Source: Hepsetus odoe (Eukaryota > Chordata > Actinopteri > Characiformes > Hepsetidae). From it: a stretch of 64,000 nt of DNA. The position numbers were made by a program, and so were the translations under genes. The number at the start of each line of letters is the position of its first letter. The stretch's first letter is position 1. Location: the NCBI GenBank assembly GCA_017165825.1, contig CM029366.1, forward strand, positions 26,231,596 through 26,295,595. The letters are read 5' to 3'. Below the pieces are notes generated by a model. That model saw only the letters and a list, made by a program, of their open reading frames with translations, made no database searches and was not told the DNA's origin. Shown here in pieces: positions 10,865 through 24,000 of the stretch.

Positions 10865-13800
10865 CTGGCAACATTACACACAAAATAGCAAATTAGCAAT
10901 GCACATACATTTTCTTTTCCCAGACTTTTAGTCCTGGAAGTAAGGAGAGAGACAGAGGGAGAGTTACACTGGCCAAAGAGACTGCACTCCTGCCAAGAGA
11001 TCAAAAGCAAAGGAAGTAACGTTGGGCTCATACAAACATTTTCATTCCTCAGTACAGACAGGGCTTTGGGGTGGAAAAATACATCTAAAGCCACAAATTT
11101 GACCTGCTTATTTGCCTTTCATCACACATTTTCAAGAAACACATAGAAATACACATTTTACTGTGCAAAAGTTTAAGGCAGGTGTGAAAAAATGCTGTAA
11201 ACAAAGAATGCTTTCAAAAATGGAAGTGTTAATCATTTATTTTCATCAACAAAATGCAGTGAATGAACAAAAGAGAAATCTAAATCCAATCAATATTTGA
11301 TGTGACCACCCTTTGCCTTCAAAACAGCATCAATTCTTCTAGGTACACTTGAACGCAGTTTTTGAAGGAACTCGGCTGGTAGGTTGTTCCAAACATGACT
11401 GTTTCAACCTGCGTGTGACATTGATGATCATCAGCACCTGTTTGGTAAAATTGGATGATCATACACCGACTATAATCCTACACAATCCCTGACTTTGTGC
11501 AAGTGTACCTAGAAGAACTGATGCTGGTTTGAAAGCAAAATGTAGTAACACCAAATATTGATTTGATTTAGATTTTTCTTTTGTTTTTGATCAAAATAAA
11601 CAATCATTATTTATATTTCTGAAAGCATTCTTTGTTTACAGCATTTTTTCACACCTGCCTAAAACTTTTGCACAGTACTGTATATCCTACAATATAGTGA
11701 ATAGATTGTTCCCCATTAAAGGCCTAGAGTCATTTTTGTCATTGCTTTTAGTTCACACAAGTTTATTAAGATGCATAATATATTTACATTTATCTTCTGG
11801 ATATGTAAGATGACTTTTCCAACACACAAACATGGGAGTAAAAATAACAAATAGACTAAATTTTAGGTGTAAATAATAACAAAAATACATTCTCTTCTAC
11901 TTACAAATGCATAAGTGTGGTATCAACTGACAGTTTAGATTCTGTACTTTCAACAGCATTTCTTTGTTTCTTTGCGCTATGAGTCAGACAAAATACCAGA
12001 TTATAACATGCTTTTGTTCCTGACAGTGGCATTGGCAAACTGGAACCGAATGCTTATTTGAAATAGATGGAGCACAGGGCTTATGATGAGGGAGAATTTT
12101 AAAAATGTTGCAAATGTTTTAACATTTCTGCAGAGCAGTGTGATTCTGCACAAGATTGGCAAACATCTTGGACTCATCAGTGCTGGGTCAGAGTGTTTAC
12201 ACCACATTCAACAGTCTTTTCTGTAGCATGTCAGCATACTTTACTTTGCATTGAAATGCTGTTCATAATTTTAAGTATTGAAAGTGATTTAATCAGGTTG
12301 CTTTGGAAACGTTGGGTATGTCATAATCTGTAATCTTATTTTGTATGCTTTGTAATGTATGACATTGTGAAGTGTAACAATCACTCAAACAACTCTTTGA
12401 ACATTAAAAGGGGTTGAGCAACAGCTATTTGAGATCAGTGAATTGCAAGTTTGTTTGGCAGTACCTTCAGTGCTCTCCTAGAACTCCATCAAGGCTGTTA
12501 AGGTGAACCAGCATGACAGCTTTATGAGCCATTTACAGCCACAGTCCATGACACATTTACTGGAAACTTAAGCAGAAATTCCTCTTCAGGTTGAGCTGAC
12601 AGTAATCTTTTCAGCAAAAATGAGTCAGTCTTGATGTCAAGAATACCCATAATGGTCCATTGAAGTTGACAGATTTATCCTGCATTAATGGGAATCTTGA
12701 TTTTTCATGGCCTTTTATGTTCCAGGCAATTATATCCACAACTATTTCTATCCATCAAAAAATGCAAACTATCTCAGGCATAGGTCAAGGTGTATAAGCT
12801 GGATGTTGTTCTGATGAATAACTACAGGCTGTAAATTGTTACATTCACTGATCCTGATTTTAGAGATTCAAATTGAACACGGGCTGTCAGTTTCTGGCTA
12901 GGGTAAAATTAGCAAAGCCATATGGGAACAATTATTGCTGGCTCAAGACTGATCATAAGTAGTTCCATGGTTTGAGTAGTAGAGGACCTGTCTGTTAAAG
13001 CCCAATCTTACACCAAGGCTTGGGAAAGAAAAACACTCAGGGTCAGACAAAAGAAGCTGGGGGAAATCTGATGCTTGCTGCACAGCTCACTAGTACAAGT
13101 CATAGTGCTGGGAATCCCCTCTTTCTTTATGGATGAATGCAGAGCAGTATTCTGCACCTCTGTATTGCAGAGCTGTATCTTCTAGAATTTCTATGTTCAG
13201 CTTACGCAGTCAAAGTCAACAGAGCATGAGAATTCTTCGGCCTTCCAGTTTTTTAGCTGCATCTTTTCTGTGGTTTTGTTTAAAGGCAAAAAGAAATATC
13301 CAGCATGTGGTGAGGTCTATGTGAAGTTTGTGCAGCTATTACTTACGCTTGCACATAAACACACGCACACATACATGCAAACACATCTGGATAGTGCATC
13401 TTCCTCTATCATGAGAAGGTTCATGAGAAAAGAATACTATCAGCTGTGTGAAATTTTTCCAATTTCTACTCATGAGCCAAAGCCACCATCAAAGCTGGAG
13501 GGTGGTTCATATCTTGTCCCAGCAGTTCTGCCTGTTGAAAGGCTAAAAAGGAGAAAGCCTCAGTGGGCTGTAAATGGAGTCAAATCGATTATAACTGCAA
13601 TCCGATCTTCACACACTTTTAATGCAACAGAGGCCACATATATCAACCATGCAAAAAAAATACAAGAAGCCTCCACACAAATCTTGTTTCGCTGGTCTGC
13701 CGGCACTTCTTTGGTCTGCCTTCTGCAGAGCTGCAAGCTTGTGTTGAGATTTGTGTGGTCAGCCAAAGTTTCCACATCATGAAGTCATGAGGACTGGGTT

Positions 13801-15478
13801 ACATAATACAGTCTGAAACTTTAGAGTTTGAGCTACTGTACTGGATCAGGAATTCAGCCTGCACTGCACTATAGCTTTTCCCTGCCTCATTAAATACTAC
13901 TATCCTCACAGCATCAGTAGCCATGTTTGCATTCAAGTAGGCGTTACTGTTCTGCTATATTAGTTTAAATAGTTTGCACTCGTTAACACGCTTCATATTC
14001 TCTTTTTCTTTTATGTGGTTAAGTTTCACTCTTTATATCTGTGGCCTTTATTGTCTCTGTAATGATTTGTTAAGCACTTTTAAGAGATAATTAAAAACAC
14101 ATTATAGAACACTTTGGAAAGAACACATTCCAAAATAGTGCTTCTACGCATCTCTATTTCAGAAGATAATGGGGAAACATTAGGCATAAACACATAAATA
14201 AACCATCTTGCATGACATCTTACAAAGTAGAAAATTTAGGGTGTTCCTAAGAGTTATGAAGATCAGTCGTCCGCTCCGTCTGCACCATTCAAGAGGTCCG
14301 TGATTCATCGTCTTTTAAACTTAGTCCTCTGCTTAACCCAGCTGCAGTCTGTCAGGTCCCAGTCCCAGAAAAATGTCCTCTCAGTGTGACAAAACAACAC
14401 TTCTGAGATTGATGAGATAATTGGAGTCCACATGTTCCCACAGTTGTAAAAGGTCTTCTCCCCTACAGTTGGCCCAAGGCTGTGGTGCCCTTTTCTTCCA
14501 TGTTTCTTTGATGCCTATCTCCTGATATTCCTTACATGGCTGAGTAATATGGCATTTCCTCTTTGGCCCTCAGCTTTCAGGAGCACCATAGCGTTAAACA
14601 TGCAGCACTTTTCCAGGAGTGAGTCCACATTCCTTGAGGCTCCACCGGGCTTTAAAATCAGCTTCACTTAATTCTAGAGAACAGATGAGCTTAATCTGTG
14701 AAATAAAGCCCTTAACGTCTTCTGGGCTTATCTGGATCTTCAAATATTACCCCATCGACTGGATAAAATGTCTGCAAACTCAGTCATTGAGATGTAAACA
14801 AAGTCTATGATGTTAAATGGAGCCATGTACCAACTTCATTACAGGGGAGCCGAAAGGAGCCGGCGGTCCAGGTGCCAGACATGCAGACGTGACTGGTTTG
14901 TTACTCAAGACAACAAGAGAACATACACATACACGTCCACTGGTTGGAGAGGAGTTCAACTAAAATGGTAGTTTGTTTGGGTATTATTTTAACCTCAATG
15001 TAAAAAAAAATAGGCCAAAATCTAAATAAAGCTATAAAGCAGTGGGTCAGTTTGGTTATGAAGAATTTTAGGGGGGGGGGTTTTTTATTCACTTTCTTGT
15101 AAAAAAAAAAAAAAAAAGAAAAAGAAAAGAAAAAAAAAGACTAACTAGATTAATCTGAGCATATGATAACAGACATTTTTATGAGGTTTCCTTATTATCC
15201 CACAGTCTAGAGCCAGATTTACTTTAAAAACAGCAATGCCAGTCACACGGGCATGAACAGAAACCAAAAACTACACCAGTTTTTTCTAAAAACGTGAGCA
15301 TCCCATCAGTGCAGTCTTCATCAGCAGACCAGCAGCTGCTGACAGTCTGATCAGGTCCAGTTTAACCACAACATCCAGCCTTACAGGGCTTCCAAACTTC
15401 AACTCCTGCACTTACACCAGTAAAACCGTCCTTTAACAGCTATTACATTAGGCTAAAGGAGAAAACAGGAGTTCCTAC
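10865..15478 (-). other. cttnbp2nl: First intron of cttnbp2nl
   Basis: AT-rich intron holding foldback element copy 2 and poly-A-rich sequence near 15000-15140. A 170-codon plus-strand open frame at 13270-13782 has no recognisable domain and is treated as chance. Confidence 0.65.
11158..11680. mobile_element. Long-TIR foldback element, copy 2
   Basis: Inverted repeats of roughly 180 bases flank a centre containing GAAGGAACTCGGCTGGTAGG, which appears inverted in copy 1. The right end (TTTTGCACAGTACTG) is intact and followed by TA; the first few bases of the left end are missing. It lies in the first intron of cttnbp2nl. No coding capacity. Confidence 0.7.
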
Positions 15479-15560
15479 CGTGGTCGGTGCCATTTCCAGC
15501 TTCGTGCAGGTCCGGCGCCGGAGTTTTGATTTAGAGCGGATTACATACTGCAATTGGTGA
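15479..15560 (-). other. cttnbp2nl: Probable 5' leader exon of cttnbp2nl
   Basis: A good donor (ACG|GTAGGA) ends an exon at 15479 in a CpG-rich, promoter-like stretch upstream of the first coding exon on the same strand. The upstream (5') limit is not defined. The exon contains an ATG at 15493-15491 with G at -3 and +4. After splicing to the acceptor at 10864, this ATG is in frame with the canonical start. Confidence 0.6.
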
Positions 15561-15700
15561 AGAAGAGGAACGGATTATTGACACCTCAAGCATCCAATGA
15601 GCCATCGGTATCACACACCTCCACCAATAGAGAAGCGCCCTACGCCGCAGGAGGCGGGGCCTGAGCAAGAATTTAAGTGTGGAGACGTTTCTTTGTGCAG
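15500..15700 (-). promoter_or_regulatory. cttnbp2nl: CpG-rich promoter of cttnbp2nl
   Basis: The stretch is locally GC- and CpG-rich in AT-rich surroundings. It has a GC box (GAGGCGGGGC, 15651-15660), plus-strand CCAAT motifs at 15594 and 15624 and a minus-strand CCAAT at 15553-15557. It sits just upstream of the leader exon donor. Motifs on both strands would allow bidirectional initiation, but I see no plus-strand gene to use it. Confidence 0.6.
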
Positions 15701-17220
15701 TAAGTCTTTTTCCTCTAAACGAGCCCGCCTTACTGGGATTGTGTGGATTTAAAGATACCAATAACGGTTCAAACTGCAGTATAGATGAATAAACAGCAAT
15801 CAAGGTTGGTGGTTATGTTTAGTTGTCTGGTCTGCGCAAACTTAGGTCTGGTCTTAAAGACATCCTTAAATGATGTGTTAAAGTGGGATTTTTTTACACT
15901 ATCTTCATTAAACGGCTATTGAGTTTTAACTTGCCAAGTCATACCATATAAGGTTATAAAGAAAAAGTCTGATCGCGGAACAATGAGTGTGTGACGCGCC
16001 ACCAAGTGGCCACTAATGGTATTACCAACACATGACTTAAAGGGCAACTCCACCGATTATCAAAATTCACTTGTTGAAATGCGAATTTCACGTGAAAGTG
16101 AAAGTGACAGCCCTCGTCATTGTGAGGTCACGGCCCAGCACACGTGAACCACAACGAAACTGGACCTCTGCATTTAACCCATGCACACAAACACCGTGCA
16201 GCAGTGGGCAGCTATTGAAAGCGCCCGGGGAGCAGTGACAAGGACGGTACCTTGCTCAAGGGTACCTCAGGGCAACCTATTGGTGAGGGAATTGAACCCA
16301 CAATCTTCCGATGCAAGTTTACCTACGTAACGTAAACGTAAACAGTCCTTCATATATATATATATATAAAAATAATTCTGACATGGTAAGTTTCTTTGGA
16401 GTAATTCTTTTCATCTCAACAGTATAGTGAATGACTGTGTTTGTGTGCTAATGCAGTTTGATAATTTAACTGAAGATGCAATCAAATCCCTTTCTTCAGC
16501 ATCATTAATCTGGGCATGGAGATAAAAATTTACCAAAAATGTTACCAAATAATAATAATAATATGCATAATTACTCAAGTTCTCCGTCCGCAAAACAGTG
16601 CTGATCAAGATGCTTGGTCTAAAGTTTGCTTCTTCAGCTTTGCACCAGAGACAGGAGACAAATATAGCAGAAGCATATACGAATTTTGGCTGCCATAGAG
16701 CTCCACTGCTTTTAAACTGCACTGTCCCTTTAGTTGACCTTTTGTGCAGGAATATTGGGCCATATTTCTGAAGAGAGACAGCAGCGCCTTTTCTTTCTCA
16801 TGTAGAAAATGTTATTTTACAAATCGGATGCATTTGATAAATACAAGCATTTCACAAACTGTATACTCAACAAAAACACAAGACTTGGTCACATTCCTGT
16901 CTAGTAACATACACTTACAAATCCGGGAACATATAAAAGCCCACTTCATCATTTCAAAATCCAAAATAAAACCACAAAATCTCAGAGTGAGTGTTTGAGC
17001 TGTACTTTGTACTGATACAAACATTCCTAAGAGGCATAACCAGGTAAAGGTGTTGCTGAGCCACCCAACCAATGAGCTTCCTGCTGTAAAACTATCAAAG
17101 TTATTCGAGTACTCCGGGATAAAAATCTGAAGAACTGAAATGTCTTGTGTGATACTCAGTTATTCCCGTACGCTGGTAGCTTAGCACCATTTTTTGTGGT
17201 TAAACTTTAGACTCTTTCAC
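15700..17220. other. Intergenic spacer between phc2 and the cttnbp2nl promoter
   Basis: The spacer is short and contains one SINE-A copy (16081-16318) and a short TA repeat near 16353. No gene is supported. Confidence 0.6.
16081..16318 (-). repeat. SINE-A copy (head truncated)
   Basis: The tail GAAAGTGAAAGTGAC is on the left, and the body has GCAGCAGTGGGCAGCTATTG and CTTGCTCAAGGGTACCTCAG. The Pol III A-box end is missing. Confidence 0.75.
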
Positions 17221-17269
17221 CATGTCACACACACACACACACGCACACACACACTTAGCAATAATTTAC

Positions 17270-17853
17270 TTGAAACACAATTATACAAAAGAATCAGGCA
17301 TGTACAAAAAGAAAAATAATAACTTTTGAAATCAACAATAATATACAATACACAAAAGGTGTGGAAAGAGGAAGCCTGGGCCAATGTATAAAATTACAAA
17401 ATTTTTTTCAAACTTCAGTACAGTTTAGGCTGCTGCGTGTTCCTGCTGGGGCTGGATCAGGAAGCTTGGACCTCGATCTGTCTGTAAGTCGTGTCTGAAA
17501 AGCAGATGTTCTGTAGATAAGCTTCCAGTGTGATACCAACCGAGTTCCACAAGGTGCAGAGAAAACCATTCAGGACCTTTGGGGGGCTGCCATTGTTTGT
17601 GCCATTCTTCATAAGAATTGTCCATAAGAGCCATTTTGTATTTTGATTTCGAAGCCTTATTGAGGAAGTGTGTTTTGAGCTGTAGCTCAACTGTGAACTG
17701 TGCCAGAAGGGAGTTTTTTTTTTTTGTTTTTTTTTTATTACATTGTAGTGCATTTGTAGTCATTAGGTCAAGTTTAGCCGACCTTAAAAGAACACTTTCT
17801 CACACACATGCACACAGACCCACACACAGTCTCTCTCAAACTGCCTGCCAAGG
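17270..17853 (-). other. phc2: Probable 3' UTR of phc2
   Basis: This is the sequence directly after the phc2 stop on the minus strand. A minus-strand AATAAA lies near 17735 in an A-rich run. The AT-rich stretch ending near 17270 could be a more distal end. No clear downstream GU-rich element decides between them. Confidence 0.45.
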
Positions 17854-18008
17854 CTAGGAGTCTTTCAGCATATTAATGCGGGCGAAGATCTTGAGCGCCG
17901 GGCCCAGTTTGATATTCATGGCACTCATTAGGTGGTCCTCCTTCAGCAACAGCATGGCCTGTCCATCAATCTCCTGAGAACGAAACTCATCTGCAATTTC
18001 CTGACAAC
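17854..18008 (-). CDS. phc2: phc2 terminal coding exon (SAM end)
   Basis: This exon encodes residues 804-853 and the stop (TAG, 17856-17854). CQEIADEFRSQEIDGQAMLL, then KEDHLMSAMNIKLGPALKI, forms the conserved polymerising half of the SAM domain. The acceptor is CCTGCTAG. Confidence 0.95.
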
Positions 18009-21000
18009 CTAGCAGGACAACAAACATGAGAATTTACTTCAGTGTTGCCCTGCTTATTGCAAAATGAAACAAATAAGGTACAAATAAATTTCACAAATGC
18101 CACTTTTAAAAGGAGCAGCTCAGCAAAATGTTCAGTAATGACTCCAAACAGAGGCGATGAGTTAAGGTGCAGTAATGTGCCAAAGTTTAGAGCACTTAAG
18201 CAAAATGTTTAAAGCAGCTTACGTTGGCGAAATGTTTTTCCTTATTCCAATACAACAATACATCATCAGACATAATTCAAATAGATACAAAATAATCAAA
18301 ATGCAAAGAGAATGTCTTTTTTAATTAGATTTAATTAGCATACTGGCTTAGTTCCAGATTTCTCCTTGATGCCCTGAGCCATTACACAGTAAACTGTACA
18401 TGAGCAGCGCGCCAGATTCTGTTCAGACCAGTAGGTAACAGAAAATACAAATTATACTGGGATGCCCAGAGGAAAGGTGGGATAAGATTCTGAAGTACAT
18501 AAAATTGTTCCTTTGGATTCTTAAAGTTTCTTGACAACAGTGTTTCTGTGTAAATAAGTGATTACTGTCTGAATAAAAAGCTTTTTGAATGTATTGAATC
18601 TACATGCCTGAGGATTTTATGTAGTACTGTATGTTTGGTATCAGTCCTTTTGAGCTCTTGAGCTAATTCAGCTTGCAAGTAATAGGAGCTTATACTAGAG
18701 CTCTGAAATAGACCGTTTTTATCATCTTGTGAGAAGTTACACAATATGTTACATAATTTTTTTTCCTGAGCATTTCATGGATACTGTGTGCTTTAAACTT
18801 TGAACAACTGCATGTTTCATTACAAAGACAGTTTAATTAGTTCTGTGTTTTAATTGCCCAATTAACCATGTGATTATAAACCCAACATCCAGGTTAAGTG
18901 AGCCACACTCACCTGGTAGAGAGCGGATAAACTCAAACACTTCTTGTACATTCCACTTGGTAGGGTCACATGGCAGGAAGTGCTGGCTGGGCAGAGGAAG
19001 CTCCTCTGGGTCAGAGGTGGTGACACCTCGAGGTGGACCCAGGGGGCCAGAGCTGGCAGCAGACAGGGGAGAAGGGGGTTCCTCATAGCTGGAGATGTCT
19101 GAACAGGGACTGGACTCTCCTTGACTTGGTTGGGATGGAAACGGAGAGGACACAGATTCTCCCTGAGACTGCTGAGACACGGATAGCTTCTGTAGAGACA
19201 AGCACATACAGCTGTGTAGCGTGTGCAGCATCTGGCACCAAGGCTTTATCTACAAGATGGGACAATGCACTTTAAAAGATTGCAAGTTATAAAGTGTCTA
19301 GGTAAAAATGTTTTAACCACTCAGCATTCAGCATCACCAGTATACTGACTACCAGCCTGATCATCTGGAATCATCTGTTTCTTCACTGTTTCATGCCTTT
19401 AGTAAGATGTTCTGCTTGAATTATTTATATGTAGGTCATTGAGTGGTTAAGCAAACAAAAAACAATCTTCTGAAACTGATCAGATACAGGAACTGGACTG
19501 AAAATGAGCACCAAAAAAATCTGGCACTTTGGAAGTACAGTGGTACCTTGACTTACGAGTGTCCCAACTAACGAGTTTATTGAGATACGAGCTGTCTCTC
19601 GGCTGTTTTTCTGCTTTGAGTTGAGAGCTAAAATTCGGGTTACGAGCCAGCTTCAGATACCCACCACTAGATGGCGCAGTGAACAACCTCCGCCCCACAT
19701 CCCGTGTCTCACTTGTTCACTTTAAGTGATTAGCTCTCAGTGGAAGCGTCAGTGTTGTGCTGCAGTTATTTTGCAAAACTTCATTTTTCCAACCATGTCT
19801 GAAGAAAGTGAGTGCGAAGGACAGTGCTGAGAAGAAGAAGCGGATGATGTGCATTGAATTAAAGAAAGAAATTTTAAGACCAAAAAACATGACCAAGGTG
19901 TGCGTGTAGTCAACTTAGCGAAGCAGTACGAGCACAGCAGTTCTACAATCTGCACCTGAAACAGACCTCATTGGACAGGTTTTTATGGAAAACCCGCTCA
20001 TGAAAGTGAGGAAAGTGTGGCGAAACGGGCAAAAATGAACGATTAAGATTCATTTACTCAGTTTAGCCTTTCTTCTCCACCATCTTCAGCATCTTTAAGT
20101 CATTTGAAGTCCAAGGCAAATGCTGTACATTATACTTAATAAAACCATGTATTGCAGTGCATTCTATTGTATTGTGTTTTTATACAATATTTGTTATTTA
20201 TAAGCACATTTTTCTTATTTAAAAACATGTAACAAAAGAAATGCAGTGTTTTTTGGGGGGTCCGGAACGGATTAATAGTATTTCAATTCATTTCAATGGG
20301 GAAAACTGATTTGACATACAAGTAATTAGAGTTACAAGCTCCGTCACGGATCGAACTAAACTCGTAAGTCAAGGCACCCTGTGGAGGGCTTTGTATATTT
20401 TCAAAACTTTAAATGGTCTCTTTTGACCGTTTAGTACCATACCTTCAGCCTATAATGTACATAAAAATATTTTTAATGTATGTGTGGGACACTCATGCAG
20501 TAGAGGTTTGTATGTGTCACTTGGTCATTTGCAAACCTGTTTCTTTGCCTCTGTGCTTCTGCGGCCTCGATTGTGTGATCTTCGTTTCCATCGACTTGCT
20601 GTTTTGGTCCGGTCAGGGTGGAAGAGTCCAATTCGCTTTGAGCAGCCTACGTTGTACCTAGTTTAGAATAATTAAAGCTTTTTTCAGAAAAGGAACATGC
20701 AGGTTTCTTTCCTGATCAATCAGGATTATTGAATTATACTTTAAACACTTGAATGTATTACCTTTTGGCGCACACCATGGAGCAGAAACGCTTAGAGCCT
20801 TTAAACTTATAAGCAAAGTCCACCCAGCCACACAACTCACACGTGAGCTTTGGTTCATCTGGCTCCTCCTCATCCCTGCCCACTGCGTCTGAAGAAAACA
20901 GGACAAAGCACCCATATATGAAAGTGAAAGTGGCTATTATTGTCATTGTGAAACATGGCACAGCACACAGTGAGCCACAAAGAAATGTAACCTCTACTTT

Positions 21001-24000
21001 TCACCCATACACACACTGTGCAGCAGGGGGCAGCTATTTAAGGCACCCGGGGAGCAGTGATAGGGACGGTATCTTGCTCAAGGTTACCTCAGGGCAACCT
21101 ACTGGTCTGGGATTTGAACCTAAGACCTTCCGATCCTGGGACCAACTCCCTTACCGCTAGGCCACATGCACACCTTTTCTCCTTTTATGTGCCCACATAT
21201 TCATTCCCTTATAAGTTAAGAATACGAATACAAATTTACAGTAGTTACTGAATTAGGGGTGACAATTATGAGCAGCAGCAGCAGACAATAATGAGCAGTG
21301 GCTTAACGTTTAAGGTATAGGGCCCAGGATCAGAAGGTACGAGCGCCGGATATAGCTGCCCACTGCTGCATGGTGTGGGTATGGGTTAATTGCAGAAGAT
21401 GCATTTTTGTTGTGGTCACTGTGCGGAGCTGCAAGCTCACAATGACAAATGGTCACATTCACTTCACTTTTCACTTTCACCTCATTAACCGAGTAATACA
21501 GCATTGCACAGTGCTTACAGGACAGAGTTAAGCTTATATACAGAATATTTAATCCCTGAAATCTCCAGCATATTGCTCCTATAGAAATAAAATCATTAGG
21601 CAGTCAGAGCACGTAGGTTGATCAGTGATTAACCGATGGATTTTTCATTCTTCGTTTATTCATGATTGCAGCAGTTCTATCGTATCTTATTATCATATCA
21701 TATGTTTACAATGAAAGTGGCCAGAGTGTTAACATTTGCTCTGATCTACACTTCCCACAATGCAGCAGAAGGCTGTGGATGCACTCTGACCTAGATGAAC
21801 ATCAGTGTTGGATGGCAGTAACAGAAAGCTTGGTCTTAAAGAGGCCACAAAGCAGACAAATGTGCTGAACCTGTTTGTGCCAAGTAGCTACAAGTAATTG
21901 TCAACTCATTGTTTAAAGGCAACAAATTGCATTCAGTTGTGTTTAACTGGTGGCCATGTGGCCTGGGGGTTAGGGAATGGGCCCTATAATTAAACCAGTA
22001 GGTTGCCCTGAGGCAGCTTTGAGCAAGGCACCGTCCCCATCACTGCTCCCCGGGGCTGGATAAAAGCCCCCTACACTGTAATGGGTAAAATGCAGGGATG
22101 TATTTTGTTGAAGTTCGCTATGTGCTGTGCTCCGTTTCAAGACATACCGTCACTTTCACTTTCACTTCAAAAAAAAAAGTTTTTGACACAACAATAATGT
22201 TTTCAATTTTTGTTCACTTTTGACATTATTGTTTTGCTTCAGTAAGTATTATCTTTCATTCCCAACTTCTCCTCCATGATGATCCATGATGCACGCTTCT
22301 ACAGTCTGATTGGTTGCCGCCAAAATGAGTCATAGCTCATTATAATGAAGCCAACAGGACTTCACTTTGACACCCCTGCTGCCTAAATCATGGCACACCA
22401 CTCCTCCTCCACAGGCTAAAAAAGACCTCGATGCTCCCATTGTGAATGTAATGTATCCAGCCTCCCAACATGAGGTTCACTTCCCACCTTGCTGAGCGGG
22501 CTCCTCTGCCTCTGAGTCGGTGGTGTTGGGGGCGTTGCTGAGAGGGGTTTTCTCAGGGTCTGAGGGCAACTGCTCTGCTTTCTTAAGGCTGTCACTCTGA
22601 ACAGGAGGCCGTTCCACCTGCAAGAACATCAAATGGCTTTCAATGCACAGCAGAGCACAGCCGGAGACCACTGGAAATGTATGTTCTTCAGAATACTTTG
22701 TTCTTTAAGACTAATCAGTGTAATCATAGAAAGAGAAAAACATAAATATAAATATTCAAATAAAAAATAATCAAAATCTCTGAGAATGTTGTTATCCTCA
22801 CTAAATGGTATCGGTCACTCAAGAGAGATGGGCTTCTCCTTTTACTACACATTTATTTTGAGTATCTTCTCTTGTAACAGTAAGTCATTGCTGGTCCTCA
22901 GATGAGAGAAAAGTCTAAACTGTTTCAGGAGTGTTTGTGTTGATGTTACACCACGTGGCCACGAGAGGGCGCAGCGCGGCGTGTTTTGGCCCCAGTCTCC
23001 CATGAGTCTGTCTGTCTGTTGTCAATGCGCTCGTTATCGAGGGCTGTGAGGAACTCACGGGAAACGGCTCCGCTCCCTCCTGGATGACGAAGCCCTCGAT
23101 GATGTGTGTGAGCACGTGGGGCTTCACCACGGCCTGCGGGGGCCTGCTCTCAGTGCCGCACGCCCGCGCGCTCTCCGCCCCTGACGTCATCGACGCGCTC
23201 GCGGACCCCGTTTCCGACGAGCCTGCGCGCGCAAGAAAAGCCCAGCGGGCCGGTTACCATAGCAACCGCCCACGCTTTACCCCAAGGACGGACCCGGGTG
23301 AGGGTGGAGGGGATGTGGAAGAGATGTTTTTAATTCAGACATTTCCTTATTACCAGTTAAACAAGTATCCAGTTAAACGAAGAAAGATGCTGTTGGTCAG
23401 TGTTCTCTCATTACTGACGATACCACGACACTCAGACAGAAATACACAGGACAGCACAACACACAGTGAACCACAATGAAATTACACCTCTGCTTTTAAC
23501 CCACACACACCGTGCAGCAGGGGAAAGCTACTGGAAGCACCCAGGGAGCAGTGATGGGGACGATACCTTGCTGAAGGGTACCTTTAGGACAACCTACTGG
23601 TCTGGTATTCGAACCCACAACCTTCAGATCCTGGGGAATTTAGCTTCACAATTCTAGAAATATTCCAGATTCATAATATCATATTTTTTATTTATAATCT
23701 GGACTGTTTCTGCCTTTTGAGAACAAACATGCAGCTGTTCAGCGTTCTTTAATCACTGATGATATCCTGAAAAGATATTATGATGCAATTTATCACAATA
23801 TTGATAAATGTCATCATATTGTGCAGCCCCTGGCGTGGGAGGAGTCACACTATACGTGGATTTGTGGGTTAACCGACGGGGTATTTTATCTACATCCACG
23901 ACAGTCATTTGTGAAGATAAACCATTAGCCATGCTCAGTGGGTCCTCAGTTCTGGTACAGGAGGACCGCTGCCCTTCTACCTCAGGAGGGGCTTCATCTT

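Noticed and set aside
13270..13782. 170-codon plus-strand open frame, the longest outside the two genes
   Set aside because: No domain, signal or splice context. It contains a CA-repeat-derived HTHTYMQTH stretch and lies in an intron on the opposite strand, so it is most likely chance.
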